Positions 1 to 8,262 are shown, counted from the first letter of the stretch. The stretch is 64,000 nucleotides of DNA from Shinella sp. SUS2 (GCF_001262505.1 NZ_KQ410725.1:248001-312000), one strand, 5' to 3'. A program made the numbers and translations. The notes: a model not told the origin generated them from the letters alone.

Positions 1-77
1 ATGGTGTTGCCACAGGCGCTGAGCACCAGCAGCGCGGTAAAGACAATGCCGAGACGGGCAAGATTTTTCGCGGTCAT
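1..77 (-). CDS. Small lipoprotein, N-terminus only (entericidin-like?)
   Basis: Only the first 25 codons lie in the window. They give a short basic start, a hydrophobic core and a lipobox L-S-A-C with the modifiable cysteine at residue 22, followed by G-N-T. This is a lipoprotein signal peptide. The Cys-Gly/Asn-Asn-Thr start of the mature part resembles the tiny entericidin-type lipoproteins common in rhizobia, but the rest is outside the window. A purine-rich GAGAGGAT ribosome site precedes the ATG. The start is only 14 bases from the divergent start at 92, so the two leaders must overlap. Confidence 0.6.
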   Translation of the reverse strand, partial: MTAKNLARLGIVFTALLVLSACGNT

Positions 78-91
78 GGCGGGATCCTCTC

Positions 92-733
92 ATGAATGCA
101 CTCGACTCGGAAATTAGACCAGCCGGCGACGAAGCGGAACGTGGCAACGCGGAAAAAGTTCGCGTCATCGCCTGCGGCGCCATCGCCCGTGAAGTCCTTG
201 CCATCCGCGAGGCGAACGGTCTTTCCCATATCGACCTGCTCTGTCTTCCCGCGATCTGGCACGCCCACCCGGAAAAGATCACGCCCGGCGTGGAGCAGGC
301 GATCGCCGAGGCGCGGGCCGAGGGGTTTTCCCGCATTTTCGTCGGCTATGCGGATTGCGGCACGGGCGGATTGCTCGACCGGCTCTGCGAGCGCGAGGGC
401 GTCGAGCGCATCGCCGGGCCGCACTGTTATTCCTTCTTCGCCGGCAACGCCGCCTTCGCGGCCAAGGACGACGACGTCACCTCCTTCTTCCTCACCGATT
501 TCCTCGCCCGCCAGTTCCGCGCCTTCGTCATCGAACCGCTCGGTCTCGATCGCCATCCCCAGCTGAAGGACATGTACTTCGGCAATTACAGGAAGCTCGT
601 CTATCTCTCGCAGGTCGAGGACGAGGGTTTGAAGCAGAAGGCGAAAGAGGCGGCGGATTATCTCGGCCTTGCCTACGAGTATCGCTTCACCGGCTACGGC
701 GACCTGACGGGCGAGCTTTTACGCGCCCGCTAA
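92..733 (+). CDS. DUF1638 domain protein
   Basis: A 213-residue protein matching the DUF1638 family, whose biochemical role is unknown. Conserved-looking pieces are VRVIACGAIAREVLAI near residue 24, the GYADCGTGGLLD segment near residue 85 and GPHCYSFF near residue 110; the cysteines in these could bind metal or a cofactor (inference). Members often sit beside corrinoid-dependent methyltransferase genes, which agrees with the C1/corrinoid genes that follow here on the same strand. No signal peptide or membrane segment is visible, so it is probably cytoplasmic. The ATG at 92 is the only good in-frame start, although its ribosome site is weak. Confidence 0.8.
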   Translation: MNALDSEIRPAGDEAERGNAEKVRVIACGAIAREVLAIREANGLSHIDLLCLPAIWHAHPEKITPGVEQAIAEARAEGFSRIFVGYADCGTGGLLDRLCEREGVERIAGPHCYSFFAGNAAFAAKDDDVTSFFLTDFLARQFRAFVIEPLGLDRHPQLKDMYFGNYRKLVYLSQVEDEGLKQKAKEAADYLGLAYEYRFTGYGDLTGELLRAR

Positions 734-829
734 CCAATCCTTAGCCCTGCCCGGCAAATCCCCAACGCAGTTACCGCTTCCTAAGCCATCGCGACGAAGA
801 TGCCGCAAAAGACTGGCGAGGCCTGGGAC

Positions 830-1612
830 ATGACGGAACGCGACATACGGATGGAAACGGTGGCCATGCTGATCCAGCCCGGCCCCAATCCGGAAATCGT
901 CGTCAACGCCGTCAAGACCACCTTCCCGAACCTTGTCGTCATCGAGGAGCAACCCGAATCGAAAAAGCTGTTCATCCGGCGGCGCGCGAAAAAGCTTGGC
1001 TGGATGCAGGCCCTCGGCCAGCTCGCCACCATGGTCGTTTCCAAATACGGCAAGCGCTTCACCGCAAAACGCGCTGAGGAAATCCTCGAAGAATACGGCG
1101 CAAACCCCTCGATGGACTCGACAATCCGCCGCATCGCCATCCCCTCGGCCAACGGCCCCGAACTGCTGACAGCGCTGGAAGAGGTGCGGCCGGCCGCACT
1201 GCTTCTCGTCAGCTGCCGCATGATGAAGGCCGGGACGCTCGCGGCGATCGCCTGCCCCGTCCTCAATTTCCACGCCGGCATCAATCCGCGATATCGCGGC
1301 CTGCAAGGTGGCTACTGGTCACGCATCGAGCGCGACGAGGCAAATTTCGGCGGCACCGTGCACCTCGTCGACCCCGGCGTCGATACCGGCGACGTGCTCT
1401 ACCAGCAGCGCGTCACCCCCTCCAAACGCGACACGATGCACACCTATCCGCTGCTCCAGACGGCGGCCTCGGCAGGCATCATCGTCAAGGCGATGCGCGA
1501 TGCGGTGACCGGCAATCTCAAGCCCTTGAAAATAGCGGCGCCCTCGCGGCAATGGTATCATCCGCCGATCTGGACATGGCTCTTGAACGGCGTGACCCGC
1601 GGCATCTGGTAA
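830..1612 (+). CDS. Formyltransferase-family protein
   Basis: About 260 residues. The second half carries the formyl_transf_N signature of methionyl-tRNA and glycinamide-ribonucleotide formyltransferases: VLNFHAGINPRYRG supplies the Asn-x-His pair and VHLVDPGVDTGDVL the catalytic Asp. The N-terminal about 100 residues do not look like the usual Rossmann start of Fmt and I do not recognise them, and there is no Fmt C-terminal domain. A 10-formyltetrahydrofolate-dependent transfer is therefore plausible but the acceptor is unknown. I prefer ATG 830 (MTERDIR); ATG 800 and ATG 857 are in frame. It lies between DUF1638 and the folate genes. Confidence 0.7.
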   Translation: MTERDIRMETVAMLIQPGPNPEIVVNAVKTTFPNLVVIEEQPESKKLFIRRRAKKLGWMQALGQLATMVVSKYGKRFTAKRAEEILEEYGANPSMDSTIRRIAIPSANGPELLTALEEVRPAALLLVSCRMMKAGTLAAIACPVLNFHAGINPRYRGLQGGYWSRIERDEANFGGTVHLVDPGVDTGDVLYQQRVTPSKRDTMHTYPLLQTAASAGIIVKAMRDAVTGNLKPLKIAAPSRQWYHPPIWTWLLNGVTRGIW

Positions 1613-1820
1613 TTCCTTCTGTATAGTCGAATCCCACGTCGTTTTTGAACATGGGGCAGTCGTGGCGAGTGAAGCCCGCGACGCGGCCAAACCGCATTGT
1701 CAGCGCTAGAGCAATTCCAGGAAAAGTGTGCCACGGTTTTCCGTCCGGATTTGCGCAATAGGAGGAAGAGCGTTTTCGCGATCCGAAGAAACACGCAGAC
1801 GCTCTGGGAGAATTTTCGAC

Positions 1821-2123
1821 ATGGCAGACCGCATCATCGTCTACTGGCGCGACATCCCCGCCCAGGTCATCATCAAGAAGGGCCGCACGAGCGCCAAGCG
1901 GGAACTGTCGCTGCGCTTCACCGAGGCGATCGACATGTGCGCCATGCGCACGGGCGCCGCCGAGACGGACGACTATCTCGCCGAATGGCGCAAGGCCGAC
2001 CCCATCCCGGTCTCCGACGATCTGGAGACGGAAGCCGACAAGGCCGCGGCCGAGCTGGAAGCCGCCTATGACCGTGAACGGCTCGTCGCCCTCGTCAAGG
2101 CCGGAGGCCGCGACAATGGCTGA
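1821..2123 (+). CDS. 'Virulence factor' family small protein
   Basis: A 100-residue protein starting MADRIIVYWRDIPAQVI, matching the short family annotated 'virulence factor' (Pfam Virulence_fact) in alphaproteobacteria. The name is historical and no mechanism is known. It is charged and lacks a signal peptide or membrane span. It overlaps the next gene by 8 bases (2116-2123), so it is translationally coupled to the Cys-rich reductase partner; this argues for a role in the folate/corrinoid pathway rather than virulence. The start is taken at ATG 1821 because the family begins here; upstream in-frame codons look like non-coding leader. Confidence 0.75.
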   Translation: MADRIIVYWRDIPAQVIIKKGRTSAKRELSLRFTEAIDMCAMRTGAAETDDYLAEWRKADPIPVSDDLETEADKAAAELEAAYDRERLVALVKAGGRDNG

Positions 2124-2703
2124 CGCCATCCAGAAACCGGGCAATGCCGCACCCGCCAAGAAGGCCGCCACCGGCGCCTTCACGCCGGCCGGCGTCTCGC
2201 CGAGCCGCCGGGCCCGCCGCAAATACACGATCCGCCTGTGGGCCGTGCGCAACTCCCGCTTCTTCGAGTGGTTCTACCACCGCTTCGCCGAGGTTTTCCT
2301 GCTCCTCCATCCCGTCTGGAAGCTGTTCGGCTACCAGCGCGTCGAACGGCCGATCACCTTTGTCGAAAAGCATGTGAAGGGCTTTCTCTTCGACTGTCGC
2401 ATGTGCGGCCAGTGCGCACTGTCGTCCACGGGCATGTCCTGCCCGATGAACTGTCCCAAGCAGCTTCGCAACGGCCCCTGCGGCGGCGTGCGCGCCAACG
2501 GCAATTGCGAAGTGGAACCGGACATGCCCTGCGTCTGGGTCCAGGCCTGGAAGGGCTCCCAGAACATGGCCAAGGGAGATGCCATCATGAACGTGCAGAA
2601 GCCGGTGAACCAGTCGCTGCGCGAAACCTCCTCCTGGCTGCGCGTGACGGCCGAAGCCGCCGCGGCCAAGGAAGCTGCCGCCGCTGCCGGAAAGGACGCC
2701 TGA
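2116..2703 (+). CDS. Methylenetetrahydrofolate reductase C-terminal-domain protein (MetV-like)
   Basis: A 195-residue protein with an N-terminal basic region, then a cysteine cluster around residues 95-135: CRMCGQC, a second pair in SCPMNCPKQ, then NGPCGGV, NCEV and PCVW. This is the MTHFR_C (PF12225-type) zinc or iron-sulfur domain that in acetogens forms the separate MetV subunit partnered with MetF. Here it sits 3 bases upstream of the MetF-like gene, so the two very likely form one complex that reduces methylene- to methyl-tetrahydrofolate, perhaps with a low-potential electron donor (inference). The Ala/Lys-rich tail after residue 170 is probably disordered. Confidence 0.82.
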   Translation: MADAIQKPGNAAPAKKAATGAFTPAGVSPSRRARRKYTIRLWAVRNSRFFEWFYHRFAEVFLLLHPVWKLFGYQRVERPITFVEKHVKGFLFDCRMCGQCALSSTGMSCPMNCPKQLRNGPCGGVRANGNCEVEPDMPCVWVQAWKGSQNMAKGDAIMNVQKPVNQSLRETSSWLRVTAEAAAAKEAAAAAGKDA

Positions 2704-2706
2704 TCC

Positions 2707-3801
2707 ATGGCGCATATCGACGAAAACCCGCTCGGCCCCCACCTGCCGCTCGATCCCCTGCCCGGTCATTCCTCGCTCGGCCGGCTGGAGCGCGTGCTGC
2801 GCCGCGGCGAATTCGCCGTCACGACGGAACTCAACCCGCCCGACAGCGCCAACCCGGAAGACGTCTACGAGCGCGCCGCGATCTTCGACGGCTGGGTGGA
2901 CGGCATCAACGCGGTCGATGCGTCCGGCGCCAACTGCCACATGTCCTCCGTGGGCATCTGCGCGCTCCTGACCCGCATGGGTTATGCGCCGATCATGCAG
3001 ATCGCCTGCCGCGACAAGAACCGCATCGCCATCCAGGGCGACGTGCTCGGCGGCGCGGCTATGGGCGTCACCAACATCATGTGCCTCACCGGCGACGGCG
3101 TACAGGCCGGCGACCAGCCGGGCGCAAAGCCGGTCTTCGACCTCGACTGCATGTCGCTGCTCGAAACCGTGCGCATCATGCGCGACAATTCGAAGTTCCT
3201 CTCCGGCCGCAAGCTGACCTCGCCGCCGAAGGTTTTTCTGGGCGCGGCGATCAACCCTTTCGCCCCGCCCTACGACTTCCGCCCCTATCGCCTCGGGAAG
3301 AAAATCGAGGCTGGCGCACAGTTCGTGCAGAGCCAGTACTGCTTCGACGTACCGATGTTCCGCGAATACATGAAGAAGGTGCGCGACCTCGGCCTGCACG
3401 AGAAGTGCTACATCCTCGTCGGCGTCGGCCCGATGGCCTCGGCCAAAACGGCGAAGTGGATCCGCTCCAACGTGCCCGGCATTCACATTCCCGATTCCGT
3501 CATCGCGCGGCTCGAGGGCGCCCAGGACCAGAAGAAGGAAGGCAAGCAGCTCTGCATCGACATCATCAACGAGGTGAAGGAGATCGAGGGCGTTTCCGGC
3601 ATTCACGTCATGGCGTACCGACAGGAAGAATATGTCGCAGAGATCGTGCATGATTCCGGCGTGCTGAAAGGCCGGCGCCCCTGGAAGCGGGAACCGAACC
3701 CGGTCGACCAGCTCGTTGCCGAACGCATCGAAAGAACCCGCGAGGGCGTCGAGCAGAACCAGCAGCAGATGGCGGAGATCGCTGCCCATCACCCCCATTG
3801 A
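2707..3801 (+). CDS. Methylenetetrahydrofolate reductase (MetF-like)
   Basis: A 364-residue TIM-barrel flavoprotein of the MTHFR family. Visible hallmarks are FAVTTELNPPDSAN near residue 36 (the family's catalytic Glu region), MQIACRDKNRIAIQGD near residue 98, NIMCLTGDGVQAGD near residue 120 and GAQFVQSQYCFD near residue 205. It interconverts 5,10-methylene- and 5-methyl-tetrahydrofolate. It is longer than E. coli MetF (about 296 residues) and follows a MetV-like gene by 3 bases, which points to the split, corrinoid-pathway type rather than a housekeeping MetF. The ATG has a good upstream purine stretch. Confidence 0.88.
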   Translation: MAHIDENPLGPHLPLDPLPGHSSLGRLERVLRRGEFAVTTELNPPDSANPEDVYERAAIFDGWVDGINAVDASGANCHMSSVGICALLTRMGYAPIMQIACRDKNRIAIQGDVLGGAAMGVTNIMCLTGDGVQAGDQPGAKPVFDLDCMSLLETVRIMRDNSKFLSGRKLTSPPKVFLGAAINPFAPPYDFRPYRLGKKIEAGAQFVQSQYCFDVPMFREYMKKVRDLGLHEKCYILVGVGPMASAKTAKWIRSNVPGIHIPDSVIARLEGAQDQKKEGKQLCIDIINEVKEIEGVSGIHVMAYRQEEYVAEIVHDSGVLKGRRPWKREPNPVDQLVAERIERTREGVEQNQQQMAEIAAHHPH

Positions 3802-3891
3802 TCCCCATGCCGGCCACCGCCGGCATGCCGCTTGTAACACCGGAAATCGCGCGCTAGATCAAACCCGGCGCCCCGCCCCAGAGGACCCTAT

Positions 3892-4857
3892 ATGACACGC
3901 ACCATCGTCGCCTCGGCCACCCGCGAAATCATCATCGGTTTCGACCAGCCCTTCTGCGTCATCGGCGAACGCATCAATCCGACCGGCCGCAAGAAGCTGG
4001 CCGCGGAAATGCAGGCCGGCAACTTCGAGACCGTGATCAAGGACGCGCTGGAACAGGTCGCCGCCGGCGCCACCATGCTCGACATCAATGCAGGTGTAAC
4101 CTCGGTCAACCCGAACGAGACGGAGCCGGGCCTTTTGGTGCAGACGCTGGAAATCGTCCAGGGCCTCGTCGACATTCCGCTCGCCATCGACAGCTCTGTG
4201 ACCGCCGCCATCGAGGCCGGCCTGAAGGTCGCCAAGGGTCGCCCGCTGGTCAATTCCGTCACCGGCGAGGAAGAGAAGCTCGAAGCCATCCTGCCACTCG
4301 TAAAGAAGTACGACGTTCCGGTCGTCGCCATCTCGAACGACGAGACCGGCATCTCGATGGACCCGGACGTGCGCTTCGCCGTTGCCAAGAAGATCGTCGA
4401 GCGCGCCATGGACCATGGCATCAAGCCGCATGACATCGTCGTCGACCCGCTCGTCATGCCGATCGGCGCGCTCGGCGATGCCGGCCGCCAGGTCTTCCAG
4501 CTGCTCTATCGCCTGCGCAACGAACTGAAGGTCAACACGACCTGCGGCCTTTCCAACATCTCCTTCGGCCTGCCACACCGCCACGGCATCAATGCCGGCT
4601 TCATCCCCATGGTCATCGGCGCCGGCATGACGTCCGCCATCATGAACCCCTGCCGCCCGCAGGAAATGGAAGCCGTGCGCGCCGCCAACGTGCTGAACGG
4701 CACCGACGCCAACTGCACCAACTGGATCATGACCTACCGCGACCACAAGCCTGCCGAAGGCGGCGCCGTTGCCGCCGCGTCCGCAGCTCCGGCAGCCGGT
4801 GGCGGCCGCCGTGGCGGCCGTGCAGCCCGCGCCGGCGCCGGCGCGGCCCGGGAATAA
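3892..4857 (+). CDS. Methyltetrahydrofolate:corrinoid methyltransferase (MtgA/AcsE-like)
   Basis: A 321-residue pterin-binding TIM barrel of the DHPS/MeTr family. FCVIGERINPTGRKKL near residue 22, ATMLDINAGV near residue 62, PLAIDSSVTAAIEAGL near residue 102, PLVNSVTGEEEKL and VVAISNDETG match the folate-binding loops of MeTr/MtgA proteins. It should move a methyl group between a corrinoid protein and tetrahydrofolate. About 40 C-terminal residues form an Ala/Gly/Arg tail absent from typical members. It is followed at once by the small protein at 4859 and by a corrinoid activator, consistent with a corrinoid demethylation pathway. Confidence 0.88.
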   Translation: MTRTIVASATREIIIGFDQPFCVIGERINPTGRKKLAAEMQAGNFETVIKDALEQVAAGATMLDINAGVTSVNPNETEPGLLVQTLEIVQGLVDIPLAIDSSVTAAIEAGLKVAKGRPLVNSVTGEEEKLEAILPLVKKYDVPVVAISNDETGISMDPDVRFAVAKKIVERAMDHGIKPHDIVVDPLVMPIGALGDAGRQVFQLLYRLRNELKVNTTCGLSNISFGLPHRHGINAGFIPMVIGAGMTSAIMNPCRPQEMEAVRAANVLNGTDANCTNWIMTYRDHKPAEGGAVAAASAAPAAGGGRRGGRAARAGAGAARE

Positions 4858-4858
4858 C

Positions 4859-5182
4859 GTGGCCGGCGGGCGACAGCTCCGTCGCGACGCCTTCAGCCTC
4901 TGGCTGGAGGCGCCTCTCGTGATCGCCATGCGCTGCCACGAGATGGGCATGGCGGCGATGACGGGCTCGACCCAGAACACGGCCGAGATGACCCGGATGG
5001 TCACCGAAAAGATGGCTGCCACGGCGGAAAGCGTCATGGCGGCCAATTTTGCTGTTGCAAAGGCCATGATGACGGCGGCATCGCCCGAAGCTGCGGCCCG
5101 CGCCGTCTCGGAAGCCGCGCTGAAGCCCTATGGCAAGCGCGTGCGCCGCAATGTGCGGCGTCTCTCGGCCAGAAAGGGCTGA
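4859..5182 (+). CDS. Small hypothetical protein, phasin-like
   Basis: About 107 residues from a GTG directly after the preceding stop; ATG 4928 is an in-frame alternative. The sequence has a hydrophobic start (LWLEAPLVIAMRC), a long Ala/Met-rich helical middle and a strongly basic end. This layout resembles phasin-type granule or helper proteins, but I see no decisive signature and the family is unknown to me. The position between the methyltransferase and the activator suggests a partner or chaperone of the corrinoid system (inference). Confidence 0.6.
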   Translation: MAGGRQLRRDAFSLWLEAPLVIAMRCHEMGMAAMTGSTQNTAEMTRMVTEKMAATAESVMAANFAVAKAMMTAASPEAAARAVSEAALKPYGKRVRRNVRRLSARKG

Positions 5183-5218
5183 GATGCGTCGTTTCACGCC
5201 GAAAAGAGAGTACGACCG

Positions 5219-7291
5219 ATGCGCATCGAAGGTGAGAACGAGATCAACATGACCGAAGCCTCGGTGAAGGAGCCGCTCGTCCTCTTCATGCCCTCGGGCA
5301 AGCGTGGCCGCTTCCCGGTGGGCACGCCCGTTCTTGAAGCTGCGCGCAAACTCGGCGTCTATGTCGAAAGCGTCTGTGGCGGCCGTGCCACCTGCGGGCG
5401 CTGTCAGATCGAGGTGCAGGAAGGCAATTTCGCAAAACACAAGATCGTCTCCTCCCTCGACCACATCTCGGAAAAGGGCCCGAAGGAAGAGCGCTACGAA
5501 AAGATCCGTGGCCTGCCTGATGGCCGTCGCCTCTCCTGTTCCGCCCTCATCCTCGGCGATCTCGTCGTCGATGTGCCGCAGGACACCGTGATCAACGCAC
5601 AGGTCGTGCGCAAGGCCGCGACCGACCGTGTGATCGAGCGCAACGCCGCGGTCCAGCTCTGCTATGTCGAGGTGGACGAGCCAGACATGCACAAGCCGCT
5701 CGGCGATCTCGACCGCCTGAAGGTAATGCTGGAAAAGGACTGGGGCTGGAAGGATCTCCTGATCGCCCCCCATCTCATCCCGCAGGTGCAGTCGATCCTG
5801 CGCAAGGGCAACTGGGGCGTCACCGCCGCCATCCACCGCGACATGGATTCCTCGCGCCCCTTCATCGTCGCCCTTTATCCCGGCCTGAAGAACGAGGCCT
5901 ATGGCATCGCCTGCGACATCGGCTCGACGACCATCGCCATGCACCTCGTGTCGCTGCTGTCGGGCCGCATCGTCGCCTCTTCCGGCACGTCCAACCCGCA
6001 GATCCGCTTCGGCGAAGACCTGATGAGCCGCGTCTCCTACGTCATGATGAACCCGGACGGCCGGGAAGCCATGACCAAGGCCGTGCGCGAAGCCGTCAAC
6101 AGCCTGATCGGCAAGGTCTGCGGCGAAGGCGAGGTCGACCGGCACGACATCCTCGACATGGTGTTCGTGGCAAACCCGATCATGCACCACCTCTTCCTCG
6201 GCATCGATCCGACAGAGCTCGGCCAGGCGCCCTTCGCGCTCGCCGTGTCGGGCGCATTGCAATACTGGGCGCACGAACTCGACATCGACGTGAACCGCGG
6301 TGCGCGGCTCTACACGCTGCCCTGCATCGCCGGCCATGTCGGCGCGGATGCGGCGGGCGCGACACTTTCCGAAGGCCCCTACCGGCAGGATCGGATGATG
6401 CTGCTCGTCGATGTCGGCACCAATGCGGAAATCGTGCTCGGCAACAAGGACCGTGTCGTCGCCGCATCCTCGCCCACCGGGCCTGCCTTCGAAGGCGCGG
6501 AAATCTCCTCCGGCCAGCGCGCTGCACCAGGCGCGATCGAGCGCGTGCGCATCGATCCCGCGACCCTGGAGCCGCGCTTCCGCGTCATCGGCGTCGACAA
6601 GTGGTCGGACGAAGAGGGGTTTGCCGAAGCCGCCAAGAGCGTCGGCGTCACCGGCATCTGCGGCTCGGCGATCATCGAGGTCGTCGCGGAGATGTACCTC
6701 GCCGGCGTCATCTCCGAGGACGGCGTGGTCGATGGCTCCATGGTGGAAAAAAGCCCGCGCATCCTGCAGAACGGGCGCACCTTCTCCTACCTGCTGCATG
6801 ACGGCGAGCCGCGCATCACGGTGACGCAGAACGATATCCGCGCCATCCAGCTCGCCAAGTCGGCGCTCTATGCCGGCATCAAGCTCCTGATGGAAAAGCT
6901 TGGCATCGAGCATGTCGACACGATCCGCTTTGCCGGCGCCTTCGGTTCCTTCATCGATCCGAAATACGCCATGGTGCTCGGCCTCATCCCGGATTGCGAC
7001 CTTGCCGAGGTGAAGGCCGTCGGCAACGCCGCCGGCACGGGCGCGCTCATGGCGCTTCTCAACCGCGACCATCGCCGCGAGATCGAAAGGACGGTCGCCC
7101 ATATCGAGAAGATCGAGACGGCGCTGGAGCCCAACTTCCAGCAGCTTTTCGTCAACGCCATGGCGCTGCCGAACAAGGTGGATCCCTTCCCGGAACTCGC
7201 CAAGGTCGTCACCCTGCCGGAGCGCAAGGTGTTGGCCGACGATGGCGGCGGCGAAGGTGGCGGACGACGGCGGCGGCGCAGCCGGGAGTAA
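5219..7291 (+). CDS. Ferredoxin-ASKHA corrinoid activator (RACo-like)
   Basis: 690 residues from ATG 5219 (680 from ATG 5249, MTEASV). The N-terminus is a plant-type [2Fe-2S] domain with ESVCGGRATCGRC and a later Cys in RRLSCSA. A linker is followed by the ASKHA ATPase domain, with ACDIGSTTIAMHLV near residue 225 and LLVDVGTNAEIVLGN near residue 398 as phosphate loops, and FAGAFGSFIDP near the end. This architecture matches the ATP-dependent activators (RACo) that re-reduce Co(II) corrinoids to the active Co(I) state. The tail is short and Gly/Arg-rich. It is the last gene of the C1 block. Confidence 0.87.
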   Translation: MRIEGENEINMTEASVKEPLVLFMPSGKRGRFPVGTPVLEAARKLGVYVESVCGGRATCGRCQIEVQEGNFAKHKIVSSLDHISEKGPKEERYEKIRGLPDGRRLSCSALILGDLVVDVPQDTVINAQVVRKAATDRVIERNAAVQLCYVEVDEPDMHKPLGDLDRLKVMLEKDWGWKDLLIAPHLIPQVQSILRKGNWGVTAAIHRDMDSSRPFIVALYPGLKNEAYGIACDIGSTTIAMHLVSLLSGRIVASSGTSNPQIRFGEDLMSRVSYVMMNPDGREAMTKAVREAVNSLIGKVCGEGEVDRHDILDMVFVANPIMHHLFLGIDPTELGQAPFALAVSGALQYWAHELDIDVNRGARLYTLPCIAGHVGADAAGATLSEGPYRQDRMMLLVDVGTNAEIVLGNKDRVVAASSPTGPAFEGAEISSGQRAAPGAIERVRIDPATLEPRFRVIGVDKWSDEEGFAEAAKSVGVTGICGSAIIEVVAEMYLAGVISEDGVVDGSMVEKSPRILQNGRTFSYLLHDGEPRITVTQNDIRAIQLAKSALYAGIKLLMEKLGIEHVDTIRFAGAFGSFIDPKYAMVLGLIPDCDLAEVKAVGNAAGTGALMALLNRDHRREIERTVAHIEKIETALEPNFQQLFVNAMALPNKVDPFPELAKVVTLPERKVLADDGGGEGGGRRRRRSRE

Positions 7292-7502
7292 GGGGGCGCC
7301 CGGCATCTCCGCATCCAGGCAGGGCGCCGCACAAGCCACCCCACCACTGCCGAACCGCTCCCCCTAAACCACCCCGCAAAAAATCCGTTTTGTTTTCGGC
7401 GGTTTATCGGCATGATCCGAGAATAGGGCGACGGTCTCGCCCGTTGATTGCCATATCGACCACGTAACCTCCCGCAATCCCCAGCGTGTGAAAGCCTCGT
7501 CC

Positions 7503-7811
7503 ATGACGCTTGCCCGCCTCGTCGCCGCCAGCCTTCTTCTTGTCGCCAGCAGCCTGCCGGCGCGCGCCCAGGAGGACTACCCTTTCACCGGCGAATGGGA
7601 ATGCGACGGCGCGCCCTTCGTCTTCACCGCCACGGCCTACAGCATCGGCGACGACACCTACGACGTCCAGGAGGTGCAGGAGGGGTCGGACGGCTCCTAC
7701 ACGCTGTTCCTCTCCGACGAGGTCTACATCTACCTGTCCGCGATCACCGCGGACACGCTCGATTTCTCCTCTTCCGAAAGCAGCCGTACGCTGAGCTGCC
7801 GCCGCTACTGA
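7503..7811 (+). CDS. Small secreted hypothetical protein
   Basis: A 102-residue protein with a clear signal peptide (basic start, Leu/Val/Ala core, ARAQ cleavage motif at about residue 24). The mature part is acidic with few basic residues and has one Cys in GEWECDG and one near the C-terminus (LSCRRY), which could form a disulfide. GEWECDGAPF suggests a small beta-rich periplasmic domain. I do not recognise a family. It is 14 bases upstream of another small secreted protein and they are probably co-transcribed. Confidence 0.65.
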   Translation: MTLARLVAASLLLVASSLPARAQEDYPFTGEWECDGAPFVFTATAYSIGDDTYDVQEVQEGSDGSYTLFLSDEVYIYLSAITADTLDFSSSESSRTLSCRRY

Positions 7812-7825
7812 CAGAAAGTGTTCCG

Positions 7826-8224
7826 ATGAACCGCGCCCGCCTTCTCGCCCTTGCCCTTTGCCTCGGCATCGCCTCGCCTGCCCTTGCCGATACCTATGCG
7901 GCGATCAGCAACACGGCGATGGCCATTACCGGGGATATCGAGTTCGACGATTTCGGCATCACCTTCGAGAACGGCAAGCAGATCACCTTCGACGAACTTG
8001 TCGGCGATACGTTCGTGGTGGGCGGCGAGACGGTGGCAGCGTCGGTCTACAGCCTCAAGGAGGCATCGGATCCGGTCCTCAACAACGGCAACCGGCTGTG
8101 CGGCGAGCCCGTCACCTATGTCGCGTCCTGGGGCGATGCCGACACGACGACCGTCGCCGTCTTCGCAACGCAGGACATGCCGGAAAGCGACGCGCAGATG
8201 TGCGCGTCCTATACCTACGAGTAG
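7826..8224 (+). CDS. Small secreted hypothetical protein
   Basis: A 132-residue protein with a signal peptide ending at about PALADTY. The mature part is acidic, Asp/Thr-rich and has two cysteines (RLCGEP and MCASY) that could pair. FDDFGITFENGKQITFDEL recalls small beta-barrel periplasmic domains, but no family is recognised. The ATG has an AAAGTG purine stretch upstream. It pairs with the preceding secreted gene and is convergent with the LysR gene across a stem-loop at 8235-8253. Confidence 0.65.
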   Translation: MNRARLLALALCLGIASPALADTYAAISNTAMAITGDIEFDDFGITFENGKQITFDELVGDTFVVGGETVAASVYSLKEASDPVLNNGNRLCGEPVTYVASWGDADTTTVAVFATQDMPESDAQMCASYTYE

Positions 8225-8234
8225 GCGGCCGGTA

Positions 8235-8253
8235 GGCCGGGCACCGCCCGGCC
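8235..8253. terminator. Stem-loop between convergent genes
   Basis: A perfect 8-bp GC stem (GGCCGGGC / GCCCGGCC) with a 3-base loop lies between the secreted-protein stop and the LysR stop. There is no T-run, so it may be a mixed or Rho-assisted end point serving both strands. Confidence 0.45.
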
Positions 8254-8262
8254 CGCCGTGGT

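Noticed and set aside
4727-7339. Open frame of 870 codons on the minus strand opposite the corrinoid activator
   Set aside because: It lies antisense to a gene with clear ferredoxin and ASKHA motifs; the product is low-complexity His/Asp/Arg/Gly-rich, typical of antisense frames in high-GC DNA.
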